Both the position numbers and the translations under genes were made by a program. Shown here piece after piece: positions 25,182 through 33,888 of a DNA stretch of 39,884 bases. The notes under the pieces are model-generated. The model did not search any database and was not told the DNA's origin. It saw only the letters and a list, made by a program, of their open reading frames with translations. Source of the DNA: Acidobacteriaceae bacterium. GTDB lineage: Bacteria > Acidobacteriota > Terriglobia > Terriglobales > Acidobacteriaceae. The stretch lies in the NCBI GenBank assembly GCA_003165005.1, contig PLSB01000035.1, forward strand, positions 13,608 to 53,491, read 5' to 3'. The first letter of the stretch is position 1. Each line of letters starts with the position of its first letter.

Positions 25182-26342
25182 ATGACCAGCAATCGAGATG
25201 CAAGCCATCAGCCCGACCTACCATGCACAAACTCGCGCTACTCACGCTTCACTGTGGATGTGTCCCTGGCTAATTCTAATATATGGATGCATAGTTATTT
25301 TCTTACTGGATTAGTGCAACTGGCAAAAGAGGGGATGATCACGCTTCGAACGATGAGCGGGCGCGATCTGAGCCGCTGTTTGTCTATGCAGCGTGGTGGA
25401 TATTCACTTTTGACGCTCAAGTGTACTGAAGCGACGCGTAACAACTCGCGGTTCATCTGTTTCGACACTGAGGATCATTCAGACGTTTGGCAGACGAAAG
25501 CTCTCGAAGAGTGCGACGTCTATTTTAAACGAAGCACATATCTGCCAGACATAGAACGGCTCGCCAAGTCACAGCAATTCAAAATCCGCCCAATCAATCC
25601 GATGTTTGCTACTTGGAGTTCAGGCGCGGGGGGCTGGAACCTGCGATTGCCTGGCGCTTTTTTCATGGAGGGAGTACGCAGAATCGCTGCGCATCAGTCA
25701 CCAAAGGAAGCAGTCAGTTACGTGAAGGGGAGTTTACGCGTTTTTGCTTTTCTTTCAACTTTAGATAACTACGAAGATGCGCCCGCCAGCGCAAAGGAGA
25801 GACGGGTATTGTTTCAAACGCGCATATGGGACCCATCCCAGGAAGAAGGCGATTGGGTTGAAGAGTGTAATCGTCATCGCGTGGAAATGGTAAGAATTCT
25901 GAGGCGCAGATTAGGAGATCGTTGTGTTGGGGGTCTGGTCCGCTCGCCCTATACCGAAAAAAAATATCCGGATCTCTTGTCCAACCTGACACCCACAGCA
26001 AAGTCGAAGCGCTCGGAGTTTATCCACCTTTGCCGGCAGTTTCTGGTGCGAGTTAACATCAAGGCTCTTTTTGAGGCGACCCCATACAGCTTGGGCGAAA
26101 CGCTTGCCGCTAATAACTGCCTGGTTAGCGAGTATATCCGGAATAGCTTTGCGACGCCACTCGTAGAGGGCAAACACTACGTTGGGTTCACTACTCCCGA
26201 GGATTGTGCAGACAGGTGCCAGGAACTACTTGATTCGGACGACAAGGCAATTCATTTGAGAGAAGAAGCGCACGCCTATTACCGCAAGGCAGTTCGCCCT
26301 AAGGAAGCGATATGGAGCTTTCTGGAACAAGCAATGTCATGA
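25182..26342 (+). CDS. Unrecognised protein, probable glycosyltransferase
   Basis: A 386-residue protein with no signal peptide or membrane segment. I do not recognise it firmly. The C-terminal third (TPYSLGETLAANNCLVSEYIRNSFATPLVEGKHYVGFTTPEDCADRCQELL) resembles the donor-binding end of GT-B or exostosin-like glycosyltransferases, where a Glu-x-Leu-Ala pattern is followed by small residues, 'vs' and a later 'Y..f..peD'. The N-terminal half begins SRYSRFTVDVSLANSNIWMHSYFLTGLVQLAKEG. A GGAG ribosome site lies 4 bases before ATG 25182. Base use is visibly more A/T-rich than in the EPS core genes, suggesting acquisition. It precedes the STELLO-like gene by 64 bp, and the two may work on the same glycan. 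Confidence 0.6.
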   Translation: MTSNRDASHQPDLPCTNSRYSRFTVDVSLANSNIWMHSYFLTGLVQLAKEGMITLRTMSGRDLSRCLSMQRGGYSLLTLKCTEATRNNSRFICFDTEDHSDVWQTKALEECDVYFKRSTYLPDIERLAKSQQFKIRPINPMFATWSSGAGGWNLRLPGAFFMEGVRRIAAHQSPKEAVSYVKGSLRVFAFLSTLDNYEDAPASAKERRVLFQTRIWDPSQEEGDWVEECNRHRVEMVRILRRRLGDRCVGGLVRSPYTEKKYPDLLSNLTPTAKSKRSEFIHLCRQFLVRVNIKALFEATPYSLGETLAANNCLVSEYIRNSFATPLVEGKHYVGFTTPEDCADRCQELLDSDDKAIHLREEAHAYYRKAVRPKEAIWSFLEQAMS

Positions 26343-26406
26343 ATCGCAAGGGAGAAGTTTTGAAGAAAATGAAAACTTCGCGCCGGGCAATGAGGATCTA
26401 AAACCT

Positions 26407-27417
26407 GTGTCCATATCGTTAACTGCTATTATCACGACCATTCAGGAGCCGACGCCCAGCGTCCTTGGCCTCATTGAAGTACTTAACAGGAGTGATGGCG
26501 TACTTCTGGTCATCGGCGACAAGAAAGGGCCAGCGAAATTCAGCGTTCCCCGAGCTGAGTTTTTCTCGCTGCAAGATCAACAGCGGCTGCCATTTACACT
26601 AGCGCCGCGCCTTCCCGTCGGCCATTACGCCCGAAAGAACCTCGGCTATCTCATCGCCTTTTCGCGCCGCGCCTCATTTCTTTACGAAACTGACGATGAC
26701 AATGCGCCAAATGGCGCATGGAAGATCCGCACGCTCCAGACCAGCGCACAAAAACTCACGCCGCGCCCATGGGCTAACGTTTACCGGTTCTTCCGAGATG
26801 ACCTTATTTGGCCGCGCGGTTTTCCCCTCGATCACGTAAATGATCCGGCTACGTTTGCCCATGACGCGAAAGCGCCATTGGAATCATTCGAGTGTCCCAT
26901 TCAACAGGGACTTGCTGACCAGTCTCCTGATGTGGATGCCGTTTGGCGATTGTTGTTAAACCGGGAATTCAATTTTCCATCAGGCCAGAGTGTCTGGCTT
27001 CCACCTGGCACATGGTGTCCATTCAACAGCCAGACCACATGGTGGTGGCCTATCGCCTATCCCTTGTTGTACCTTCCGTCGCATTGCTCGTTCCGTATGA
27101 CCGACATTTGGCGAAGCTTCATCGCTCAACGCTGCCTATGGGAACTCGGGCACGGTTTGGTCTTCCATCCGCCCGAAGTAATCCAGGAGCGTAATCTCCA
27201 TGACTTCATGCGAGACTTCGAGCAGGAAGTCCCCGGCTACCTGCACAACCAACAAATTGTGCAAATGCTTGCCGATCTGTCGCTTGTATCCGGCGCAGGC
27301 TCCGTGGCGGACAACCTGATCTCTTGTTACGAGGCAATGGTCGCCAAGAGTTTCATTCCGCCCGAGGAACTTCCGCTAGTGAAAGCGTGGGTGTCCGACA
27401 TGGATTCCTTGAGGTAA
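26407..27417 (+). CDS. STELLO/DUF288-like glycosyltransferase
   Basis: A 336-residue protein. The N-terminal region SLTAIITTIQEPTPSVLGLIEV, VIGDKKGPAKF, LPVGHYARKNLGYLIAFSRRASFLYETDDDNAP matches the pattern of the STELLO (DUF288) family, in which a GDKKTP-like motif, Y-ARKN-GYL and ETDDDN are diagnostic and the Asp cluster probably binds metal and nucleotide sugar. Known members are best studied in plants (Golgi proteins affecting cellulose synthesis) and in nematodes; bacterial members are usually unannotated. It starts at GTG 26407, with GAGG about 15 bases upstream, a weak site. No membrane segment, unlike the plant proteins. Likely a cytoplasmic sugar transferase for a surface polymer; substrate unknown. 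Confidence 0.7.
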   Translation: MSISLTAIITTIQEPTPSVLGLIEVLNRSDGVLLVIGDKKGPAKFSVPRAEFFSLQDQQRLPFTLAPRLPVGHYARKNLGYLIAFSRRASFLYETDDDNAPNGAWKIRTLQTSAQKLTPRPWANVYRFFRDDLIWPRGFPLDHVNDPATFAHDAKAPLESFECPIQQGLADQSPDVDAVWRLLLNREFNFPSGQSVWLPPGTWCPFNSQTTWWWPIAYPLLYLPSHCSFRMTDIWRSFIAQRCLWELGHGLVFHPPEVIQERNLHDFMRDFEQEVPGYLHNQQIVQMLADLSLVSGAGSVADNLISCYEAMVAKSFIPPEELPLVKAWVSDMDSLR

Positions 27418-27575
27418 ATGGTCGCTCATATTCCGTCACTTCTGGTCGTAAACGTCCAAACTGATCCGATCTTTACCAGTCTTTGTGACGAAGAAAGGCT
27501 CGCATGAATGCCGGCGCCGGAAATGGAAGAAATTGAATTTCTTGAGAAAGAGATCCCGCGCAGGACCAAGCCGAA

Positions 27576-28661
27576 CTATTGGGCTGGAACACTTCGAGCT
27601 TTGCAGTAGAGATCCATATAGGCATCCGCCATGATTCGAAAACTGAAGTGCTTTCGAAACGCGGTTTCTGCGTTTTCCGAAAATCGCCTCCAGTCCTCGT
27701 CGTCTCTAGCGACTTCGAGAATCGCAGCGGCCATGTCGCCAGGATCGGTAGTCGACACGATAAGACCGCCGTTCGCCAAGCGGACAGCCTCCGCCATTCC
27801 GCCAACGTCTGTCACAATCGCGGGCACGCCAAGGGAGAATCCCTGCAGGAGCGAAACCGGCAGCCCTTCCGAAAGTGATGACATAACAAATGCATCGGCC
27901 GAGGAAAAGAACGGCGTGACATCAAGCTGCTGTCCCCAGAACGTCACCTGTGCAGCGATGCCCAATTCCGCGGTCAGGCTCTCGAGCTTCTTGCGCTCGC
28001 TGCCATCGCCAACCATCCATAACCGCAAATTCGGCAAAGACGAAAGTGCAATGCGAAAGGCATGCAAAAGCAGACTGTGGTTCTTAATGGGCTCGAGCCG
28101 TCCTACGTAGACCAGAGTGAATCCAGTCTTGGGTGGGCACTGATCTTTCGGAACTCGTTTAAGGGGAAAAGCGCCGTTATAAATGCGGATGATCTTTCGC
28201 GGCCGGATGTTGTGCATATTTCGAAGATTCGCCGCCGTTGCGTCGCAAACGCCGACAATCCAGTCGCAGAATAAAGCGGCAATGGCGTATTTGAGCTCCT
28301 GGGACTGTTTATGCGGCGGGGCAACGAGGCTATGCCTGGTGGAAACGACGCTCATAGCTCCCGCCAATTTCGCCGACAGCGCGGCATAGATCGTCGGCGT
28401 GGGATCATGCAGGTGGACAACATCGGGACGCAGTTCCTTGAAGATGCGGTAGAAATTCCGCGCGGCATCAAGGAAATGGGAACCCACGTTCGCCTGCACG
28501 GAAAATCCTTCATTTCTCATGCGTGCACCGATCTCCCCGAGGGCGGCAACCGCCAGCACGCACGGCGCATGCCCCAGTTCGCGCTGCCTTTGGCACATCT
28601 GCGCAACCAGAGTTTCCGCGCCGCCCACCTCCATGCTGTCAACCACGTGAGCAATCTTCAT
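27576..28661 (-). CDS. Glycosyltransferase family 4 protein
   Basis: A 361-residue GT-B enzyme beginning MKIAHVVDSMEVGGAETLVAQM, with the acceptor-domain signature DVVHLHDPTP and the donor domain LVYVGRLEPIKNHSLLLHAF, LWMVGDGSERKKLE, FVMSSLSEGLPVSLLQGFSLGVPAIVTDVGG. The EX7E pair reads E-GLPVSLL-Q, so the second Glu is Gln (codon CAG), a point of interest. Start set at ATG 28661 from the family N-terminus; ATG 28703, with GAGAG just upstream, is an alternative that adds 14 residues. It faces the STELLO-like gene (convergent, 158 bp apart) and follows the ligase by 87 bp on the same strand. Confidence 0.88.
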   Translation of the reverse strand: MKIAHVVDSMEVGGAETLVAQMCQRQRELGHAPCVLAVAALGEIGARMRNEGFSVQANVGSHFLDAARNFYRIFKELRPDVVHLHDPTPTIYAALSAKLAGAMSVVSTRHSLVAPPHKQSQELKYAIAALFCDWIVGVCDATAANLRNMHNIRPRKIIRIYNGAFPLKRVPKDQCPPKTGFTLVYVGRLEPIKNHSLLLHAFRIALSSLPNLRLWMVGDGSERKKLESLTAELGIAAQVTFWGQQLDVTPFFSSADAFVMSSLSEGLPVSLLQGFSLGVPAIVTDVGGMAEAVRLANGGLIVSTTDPGDMAAAILEVARDDEDWRRFSENAETAFRKHFSFRIMADAYMDLYCKARSVPAQ

Positions 28662-28748
28662 CGTCGTGTGCGCGAACCTCAAAGAAGTTGGAATATAAAC
28701 CATTGACTCTCAATGACGCGGCCCCTAACTTCTGTTTGCTCATTCTGG

Positions 28749-30146
28749 TCAACGCGCCATGTTCAGAATCCGCACCATGACATAAACCAGCGTCAACGAG
28801 GCGAACATCAGTCCAACGGAGTAAAGAAGAACGCGCCCAAGGGGAAGGCGAGGGGCAGTCATTCCGCGGAGCTGCGCCATCTCATACACCGCCTCGGCCA
28901 TGCCGCCGAGGAGAAAGAATGTCATCGCAAAAGCGCGCGACAGGAACCATCCGGCAGCGAGAAATCCCGTGAGCGACAGAAGCAGGCAATAGCCCAAACG
29001 ATTGATCTCTGTCTTGTTAAGAGCAGCACCCTTCCAGGCTCTGAAAAAGAGGGGATCTTCCCCGGCCTCCGCATTCTCCGCCTCTTCTACTCTCTTAGGC
29101 GAAGCAATCAAGAGCGTGTCGCGCACAGTCGGCATGAGAAAGAGCGACCAGAAGAACAGGCCGAAAAGTCCAAGTTCGGCGGCGCAAACGAGAATCGAGT
29201 TGTGCGCGGTGTGGCCCATGTAATCGGCCAGGTTACCCGACCCGATTCCAAAGACTGGATGGGATTTCAAAAGCTGCAGACTTTCGCCCCAAAGTTCCGT
29301 GCGATCGGCTCCGGAACCGGCCGAGATCGCCCGGCCGCCGGTAAAATGCAACGCCATGGCTGCGGCAAACAACCCAACAGCAATGACGGCAGCGGGGATG
29401 GTCCCGATACGGCGCCGTGCCGCGACCAGCACGACCACCACCAAAGCCAGCAGCGCGCCGCGCGAATGCGTCAGATATATGCCCACGAGGAGCACGCAAG
29501 CCGGCACTATCACGAAGACAAAATTGCGAATCCGCTTCTTCGGCCGCCAGAGAATAAAGAGAAGAGGAATCTCGCAAACGAGGAGCTGACCGAAATCGTT
29601 CGGGTCATGGATTTCCCCCAGCCCTCTGATCCGGTAGAACCACTCCCCCGCGTCGTCTTTCATTGGGAAAAGATAGGGATGCTGAAATTCCCAAAGGCCA
29701 AGGCTAAAGCTCCCGGAAGATCCCGCGCCGGAAGGGCCGCTACCGGGCGTGACATGCCGCAGATCCATCGCCCCGTTGGCTATCACGAACAGGCAAACGA
29801 AAAGCAGCATGATAACAAGAAGTTGCAGCTTCTTCCGGGAGTTGCAGTGCAAACAAACCAGGAAATAAGCATAGATGCTGGGAATAAATCCGAGGAATGC
29901 CCTCAGTGCCCCCACCGGCCAGCGCTCTGCAATGAGCACCGAGAGGAATACCGCCACGGACAGGCCTGCCAAGCCGAGGGCCTGCGGCGTCCTGAACGCG
30001 AACGATCTCGTCATCTTCGGTATCGAGACCAGCAGGACGAGAGCGGCCAGTATCAACTCGATGCGATACTGTGCAAGCGGCCCAAAGAGCAAGGGCGGCG
30101 TGAGAAAGTTAGTAACGAGATAGAGAACGGTCAGGAAGAAACCCAT
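28749..30146 (-). CDS. O-antigen ligase/polymerase (WaaL/Wzy-type)
   Basis: A 465-residue membrane protein with about 11-12 hydrophobic segments and one large periplasmic loop (about residues 125-195, Gly/Ser-rich, with HPYLFPMKDD and GLGEIHDPNDFGQLL). The Wzy_C signatures are present: LTHSRGALLALVVVVL, GIGSGNLADY and HNSILVCAAELGLFGLFFW. These proteins either polymerise undecaprenyl-linked repeats or ligate the polymer to an acceptor. As no other polymerase is seen in the window, this is the best candidate for the Wzy of the EPS pathway, although it lies outside the two core operons. Start ATG 30146; a TTG six codons upstream is an alternative. A 535-codon frame on the other strand is its antisense shadow. 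Confidence 0.88.
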   Translation of the reverse strand: MGFFLTVLYLVTNFLTPPLLFGPLAQYRIELILAALVLLVSIPKMTRSFAFRTPQALGLAGLSVAVFLSVLIAERWPVGALRAFLGFIPSIYAYFLVCLHCNSRKKLQLLVIMLLFVCLFVIANGAMDLRHVTPGSGPSGAGSSGSFSLGLWEFQHPYLFPMKDDAGEWFYRIRGLGEIHDPNDFGQLLVCEIPLLFILWRPKKRIRNFVFVIVPACVLLVGIYLTHSRGALLALVVVVLVAARRRIGTIPAAVIAVGLFAAAMALHFTGGRAISAGSGADRTELWGESLQLLKSHPVFGIGSGNLADYMGHTAHNSILVCAAELGLFGLFFWSLFLMPTVRDTLLIASPKRVEEAENAEAGEDPLFFRAWKGAALNKTEINRLGYCLLLSLTGFLAAGWFLSRAFAMTFFLLGGMAEAVYEMAQLRGMTAPRLPLGRVLLYSVGLMFASLTLVYVMVRILNMAR

Positions 30147-30497
30147 CTTAACTTTGCCCGGCAAGAAAAGGGCATCTTGTACAGATTAACCCAGGAACCG
30201 GCCAGCGAGAGCAGTCGCACGCAACCTCGGAGCGAACCAAGAACAGGCGCGATCCTTTCGACGCCGGAGAGATTCAAACTGTCCGGGGCCGCCGCTCGTG
30301 AACGATGGCTCCAAATGTGAGTTTGGCCAAGCGAAGTTGAGAGCCTGCCGGCTCAGGCTCTCTGCCGGCAACAACGGCTTGCTAGGTCTCTGACCGCTAG
30401 ATTTCGTACCGATTCCGTGCTCCATCCTTTCGCCTTTTTCCCGGCGAAAGGGTGGGATACCACGAAAGCCATAGGACGAATTCATACGGTCAGAGAC
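30147..30497. other. 351-bp stretch with hairpins between the ligase and GH115 genes
   Basis: No gene. Two structured elements lie here: a 9-bp hairpin with arms GAGAGCCTG (30339-30347) and CAGGCTCTC (30354-30362) around six bases, and the inverted-repeat element 30381-30502, both on the 3' side of the GH115 gene. Confidence 0.6.
30339..30362 (-). terminator. Hairpin, possible terminator
   Basis: Nine perfect base pairs (GAGAGCCTG / CAGGCTCTC) with a 6-base loop CCGGCT, 136 bases beyond the GH115 stop. No U tract follows on either strand, so termination is only possible, not shown. Confidence 0.35.
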
Positions 30498-30502
30498 CTA
30501 GC
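30381..30502. repeat. Inverted-repeat element with nested hairpin
   Basis: Perfect 16-bp terminal inverted repeats GCTAGGTCTCTGACCG (30381-30396) and its complement (30487-30502) enclose 90 bp. In the middle, CCTTTCGCC and GGCGAAAGG form a second perfect 9-bp stem that can extend to 13 bp with one G-U pair (about 30422-30456). The right arm overlaps the GH115 stop codon (30498-30500). No flanking target duplication is obvious. It could be a MITE-like or REP-like element or a structured 3' UTR. Confidence 0.6.
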
Positions 30503-33398
30503 CGGGAAAATGCAAGCTCTCCGGCGGTCCCAGATAGCTCGGCCGCAACGCACCGTGACTGACAACTACGCGTTCGAACACGACACCCGGATCGACCGCC
30601 CAAATCCTCAGCGTGTGATATCCCGGCTCCGCAATGGTCAGAGGAACCGTGACGCGGCGTACTCCATCGCTCACCGCCTGCTCCCAGTCCTTCTGCGCGT
30701 TGTGTTCGAGCTCGTCGACGATAGTGCGCGGTCCGCCGTCCACTGAGACGGCAAACCGCAGCCCGCGCCCCGGAACGAAATTCAGCGTCGGCGCCAGCGT
30801 CGCCTGCATCTCGAATTCTCCCGTGTCGTACAGATACATGGTGTAGGCAAGTGCCGCCTTCGACTCCGCATTGCTGTCGGCCGTTACCGGAAATACCGTC
30901 ATCGCCGAGTGCGTTCGGCCGTAGCCGGGCAGTTCCTCCCAATGCGTCGCGCCATCCGCCGCGCGCTCCGAGGTATCCGCCGCTTCCATCGCCACGTACC
31001 CGTCGCTCTCGACAAATCCATGCGCGCCGTCGCGCGCCATCGGCAGCCGCAGCGCGCGCAGGCCGTAGTTCATCGCGCTTGCTTCACCCGAGCTCACTGT
31101 CACCGTTCCTTCTGCACTGTCCTGGCCCGCGGGCACCTTGCTCCAATCCACGCGAAGCACTACCTTCCTCTCCGCCGGGCCCACCGTTCCCGCACTCTCC
31201 GACGCGACGATCCACGGCGCGTTCGCCTGCACCGTGAACTTTACCGGCGTCCTGCCGCGATCGAACAGCGTCAGCGTCCGCGTTCGATCGGAAACAGAAT
31301 CAATCGTCCCCAACGAGAAACTGGGCCGTCCTGCTGTCCGCTCCAGGGTCGCGTCTTCGGCATCCACGCCCAGCGATCCCGCCTCCGGAACCTGGATCCA
31401 GCTCACCGCCGGCATGGCATTCGCCGGCGGCTCGTTCCAGAAGGTGTAGCCGATGTGCGTCTGGTCCATCATGTGGTCCCACTTGCCGTTTTCGATCGTA
31501 TGGTTGTACTCCGCGCTCAGCGCCGCGTCCCGCGCAAACATGGCGCGCACTTGGTCAGCCTCCGCGTTCGCCCGCGGATTCCCCATGCGCGCATCCGCCG
31601 CATTGCGCGCCGCCGTAATATAGATCTCGGTCAGATTCGCGCACGCATCCACCGGGTACTGAATCAGTTCGAAGTATGAAGCGCGCTCGTCTTCGGGTAG
31701 TTTCGTGGCCAGCTTGTCCACGCGCGCTTCGAGCGCCCGCCATTCCGTCTCCACGCGGTCCGCTTCGCGATCGTTCGTCAGGCTGAATGTCGAGGTGTCG
31801 ATGAGCTCCGGTTTCCTGAGTCCGTTGTACCGGGTGTACTCCTCCATCGCCGCCGCAATCTCGCTTGCATGCTCCGGCCCGAACTCACGCACCGCCCATA
31901 GCCTCGTGAATTCATCCAGATGGTCCTTGTCCCAGCGCTCGGGGGTCCGCGCGTAGTCCAGAAAAAACTCCATCGGGAACTCCATCGGCTTTCCATCGCC
32001 GACGTTGACCACCCACAGCCGGTCCGCGCCGTATTCAAGCGCCAGGTGCATCTGCTCCTGGATCTTTGGAATTGGATTCGTGTTCAGCCACTTGTACGAT
32101 CGCGGTCCGCCCACATAATCGAAGTGGTAGTAAATCCCCGCGCCACCCGGCCGCTTTCTTTCTTCCGCCGAGGGCAGCCGCCGCAAATCGCCCCAGTTGT
32201 CATCGGACCACAACAGCGTCACATCGTCCGGCACGCGCATGCCGTTTTCGTAGTAGCTCTGCACCTCCTTGTAGAGCGCCCACACCTGGGGAATTCTTTC
32301 TAGGTCGGGATTCACGGTCTGCTCAAGAATCTCTCGCTGGTCGGCGACGATCCGCTCCAGCAGTTGTGTATTCGCGGTGGCCGACATCGGCGAGTCATCC
32401 ACGCCGCGCATCCCCAGCGTCACCACCTCCTCGTAGTTCTTGTCTCTCTCCATCCCCTCGCGCCAAAACTGGTCGATTTCTTTTTGGTTGGTTGCGTAGT
32501 CCCAGGCGCCGTGGTGCCCCCACACCCATTCCTTTTCCGCGCGCATCATCGGCTCTTCATGCGAGGTCCCCATCACAATTCCGTACTCGTCGGCCAGCTT
32601 GGGATTCAGCGGATCGTCCGCGGCAAAGGCGTTGTTCCACATCGCCGGCCACAGGAAGTTAGCCTTCAGCCGCAACAGCAGCTCGAACACCTTGGTATAG
32701 AACTCGTGGTTCATCCCGCCGAACTTCTCTTGCGTCCATCCCGAAAGCGCCGGCCTTTCGTCGTTGAAGAAGATGCCGCGGTATTTCACGGCCGGCACCG
32801 GCTGCACATGGCGTCCCGGCTTCACATAGAGCGAGTCGGCGTGAGGCACTCTCACATCGGCCCACCAGTACCATGGAGAAACCCCGAACTGCTCCGATAG
32901 GTCGTAAATCCCGTAGATGGTGCCGCGCTTGTCCGCGCCGGCAATCACCAGCGCCCGCCGCACTCCCGGCATCGGCTGCTCGACCACAGTCGTCAATGCC
33001 GACTCCCACTGGCCCGCGATCCCCGAGACATCGATCTTGTGGTTGCGCACCAGCACATCGATCAGCGGACTCCTCCCGATGGTTCCGATCAGTACGACAT
33101 CGACCCCGACCGGAGGCTTGTCCCCTGCCGGAGGCATGTTTTTGATCAGCGGCGCATCATGTCCCGTGACCCGCCCCAGATCCCGGCTCAGATCGCCGGC
33201 CGCCCGCACCACTCCCGGCCAATCTTCGTCGCTGACCACCAGCGGCGCCGCGTTGCCGTTTTGAGCCAGCACGAAGGCCCCCGGTGACGCCGATGTGCTG
33301 ACGTACTTGGGCGCTCCCAGGGCGTTGGCCGTTAGCGGCGCCATCGCGAAGAGGACAAAAAGAGCCGCCCGGACGGTCCTGAAACGCGATCTGCGCAT
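30498..33398 (-). CDS. Secreted glycoside hydrolase family 115 (alpha-glucuronidase)
   Basis: A 966-residue exported enzyme. Signal peptide: MRRSRFRTVRAALFVLFAMAPLTANA. The GH115 core contains RALVIAGADKRGTIYGIYDLSE (a substrate-binding alpha/beta domain), VKYRGIFFNDERPALSGW, LKANFLWPAMWNNAF (about 243-257), MGTSHEEPMMRAEKEW (about 275-290), LLWSDDNWGD and IGYTFWNEPPANAMP (about 650), followed by the C-terminal beta-sandwich ending in LRIWAVDPGVVFERVVVSHG. GH115 enzymes remove (4-O-methyl-)glucuronic acid from xylan side chains. Start at ATG 33398 gives a clean signal peptide; ATG 33467 has a better ribosome site (GGGGGA) and adds 23 residues. The frame to 33950 is not credible. It may feed on plant xylan or trim a uronic-acid EPS. 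Confidence 0.93.
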   Translation of the reverse strand: MRRSRFRTVRAALFVLFAMAPLTANALGAPKYVSTSASPGAFVLAQNGNAAPLVVSDEDWPGVVRAAGDLSRDLGRVTGHDAPLIKNMPPAGDKPPVGVDVVLIGTIGRSPLIDVLVRNHKIDVSGIAGQWESALTTVVEQPMPGVRRALVIAGADKRGTIYGIYDLSEQFGVSPWYWWADVRVPHADSLYVKPGRHVQPVPAVKYRGIFFNDERPALSGWTQEKFGGMNHEFYTKVFELLLRLKANFLWPAMWNNAFAADDPLNPKLADEYGIVMGTSHEEPMMRAEKEWVWGHHGAWDYATNQKEIDQFWREGMERDKNYEEVVTLGMRGVDDSPMSATANTQLLERIVADQREILEQTVNPDLERIPQVWALYKEVQSYYENGMRVPDDVTLLWSDDNWGDLRRLPSAEERKRPGGAGIYYHFDYVGGPRSYKWLNTNPIPKIQEQMHLALEYGADRLWVVNVGDGKPMEFPMEFFLDYARTPERWDKDHLDEFTRLWAVREFGPEHASEIAAAMEEYTRYNGLRKPELIDTSTFSLTNDREADRVETEWRALEARVDKLATKLPEDERASYFELIQYPVDACANLTEIYITAARNAADARMGNPRANAEADQVRAMFARDAALSAEYNHTIENGKWDHMMDQTHIGYTFWNEPPANAMPAVSWIQVPEAGSLGVDAEDATLERTAGRPSFSLGTIDSVSDRTRTLTLFDRGRTPVKFTVQANAPWIVASESAGTVGPAERKVVLRVDWSKVPAGQDSAEGTVTVSSGEASAMNYGLRALRLPMARDGAHGFVESDGYVAMEAADTSERAADGATHWEELPGYGRTHSAMTVFPVTADSNAESKAALAYTMYLYDTGEFEMQATLAPTLNFVPGRGLRFAVSVDGGPRTIVDELEHNAQKDWEQAVSDGVRRVTVPLTIAEPGYHTLRIWAVDPGVVFERVVVSHGALRPSYLGPPESLHFPG

Positions 33399-33888
33399 GA
33401 AGCAGGTACGGCTTTGAGCCCGCGCGGGTTTCACGAATAAAAAGCAGGCGAATCGGCCTGTGCGCATCGTTCCCCCAGAAAACCAGACTACTCTCTGCAC
33501 CCGGACCCACAATGGAACCGCAGCCAAGCAGGCCCCGGCCATTGCATCCGGCGCGTGCCATTGGACCCGTCCGCACTCAGCGGGTTCACCACGCCGCCGT
33601 CGAAAACTCCGGAAAACCCCTCGCGACTGCATCGTTTTCGTACGCTGCCGGTCATCGATTCGAACCTCTTGCCGATAAAGCCTACTGAGGCGCGGGCGGC
33701 CTGCAAGAGTGTTTTGAAGAGGGCAGAATCCGGTCAAAGCCGAAAGATTGCCCAGGATCGTGAAGCAGTGCGGCTGATGGCGCGACCGAAATTGCCGGCA
33801 TCGGTGGATACGCCTTCCCAGGAAAAGGGAAGAGAGAGCGGCGGTAGCACCGGGTTCGATCCCCTCTGCGGCGCCGGACAGGACTGGG
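33399..33888. other. 490-bp divergent intergenic region
   Basis: Lies between the GH115 gene (minus) and the GGDEF-EAL gene (plus) and must hold both promoters. The open frames here (such as 33555-34076 plus) have Ser/Arg/Pro-rich, non-coding-like translations. I could not pick out a convincing -35/-10 or sigma-54 motif by eye. Confidence 0.5.

Noticed and set aside
28713-30320. A 535-codon plus-strand frame
   Set aside because: Antisense to the O-antigen ligase; its translation is rich in Arg, Gln, Glu and Lys without any motif, as expected from the reverse of a membrane-protein gene.
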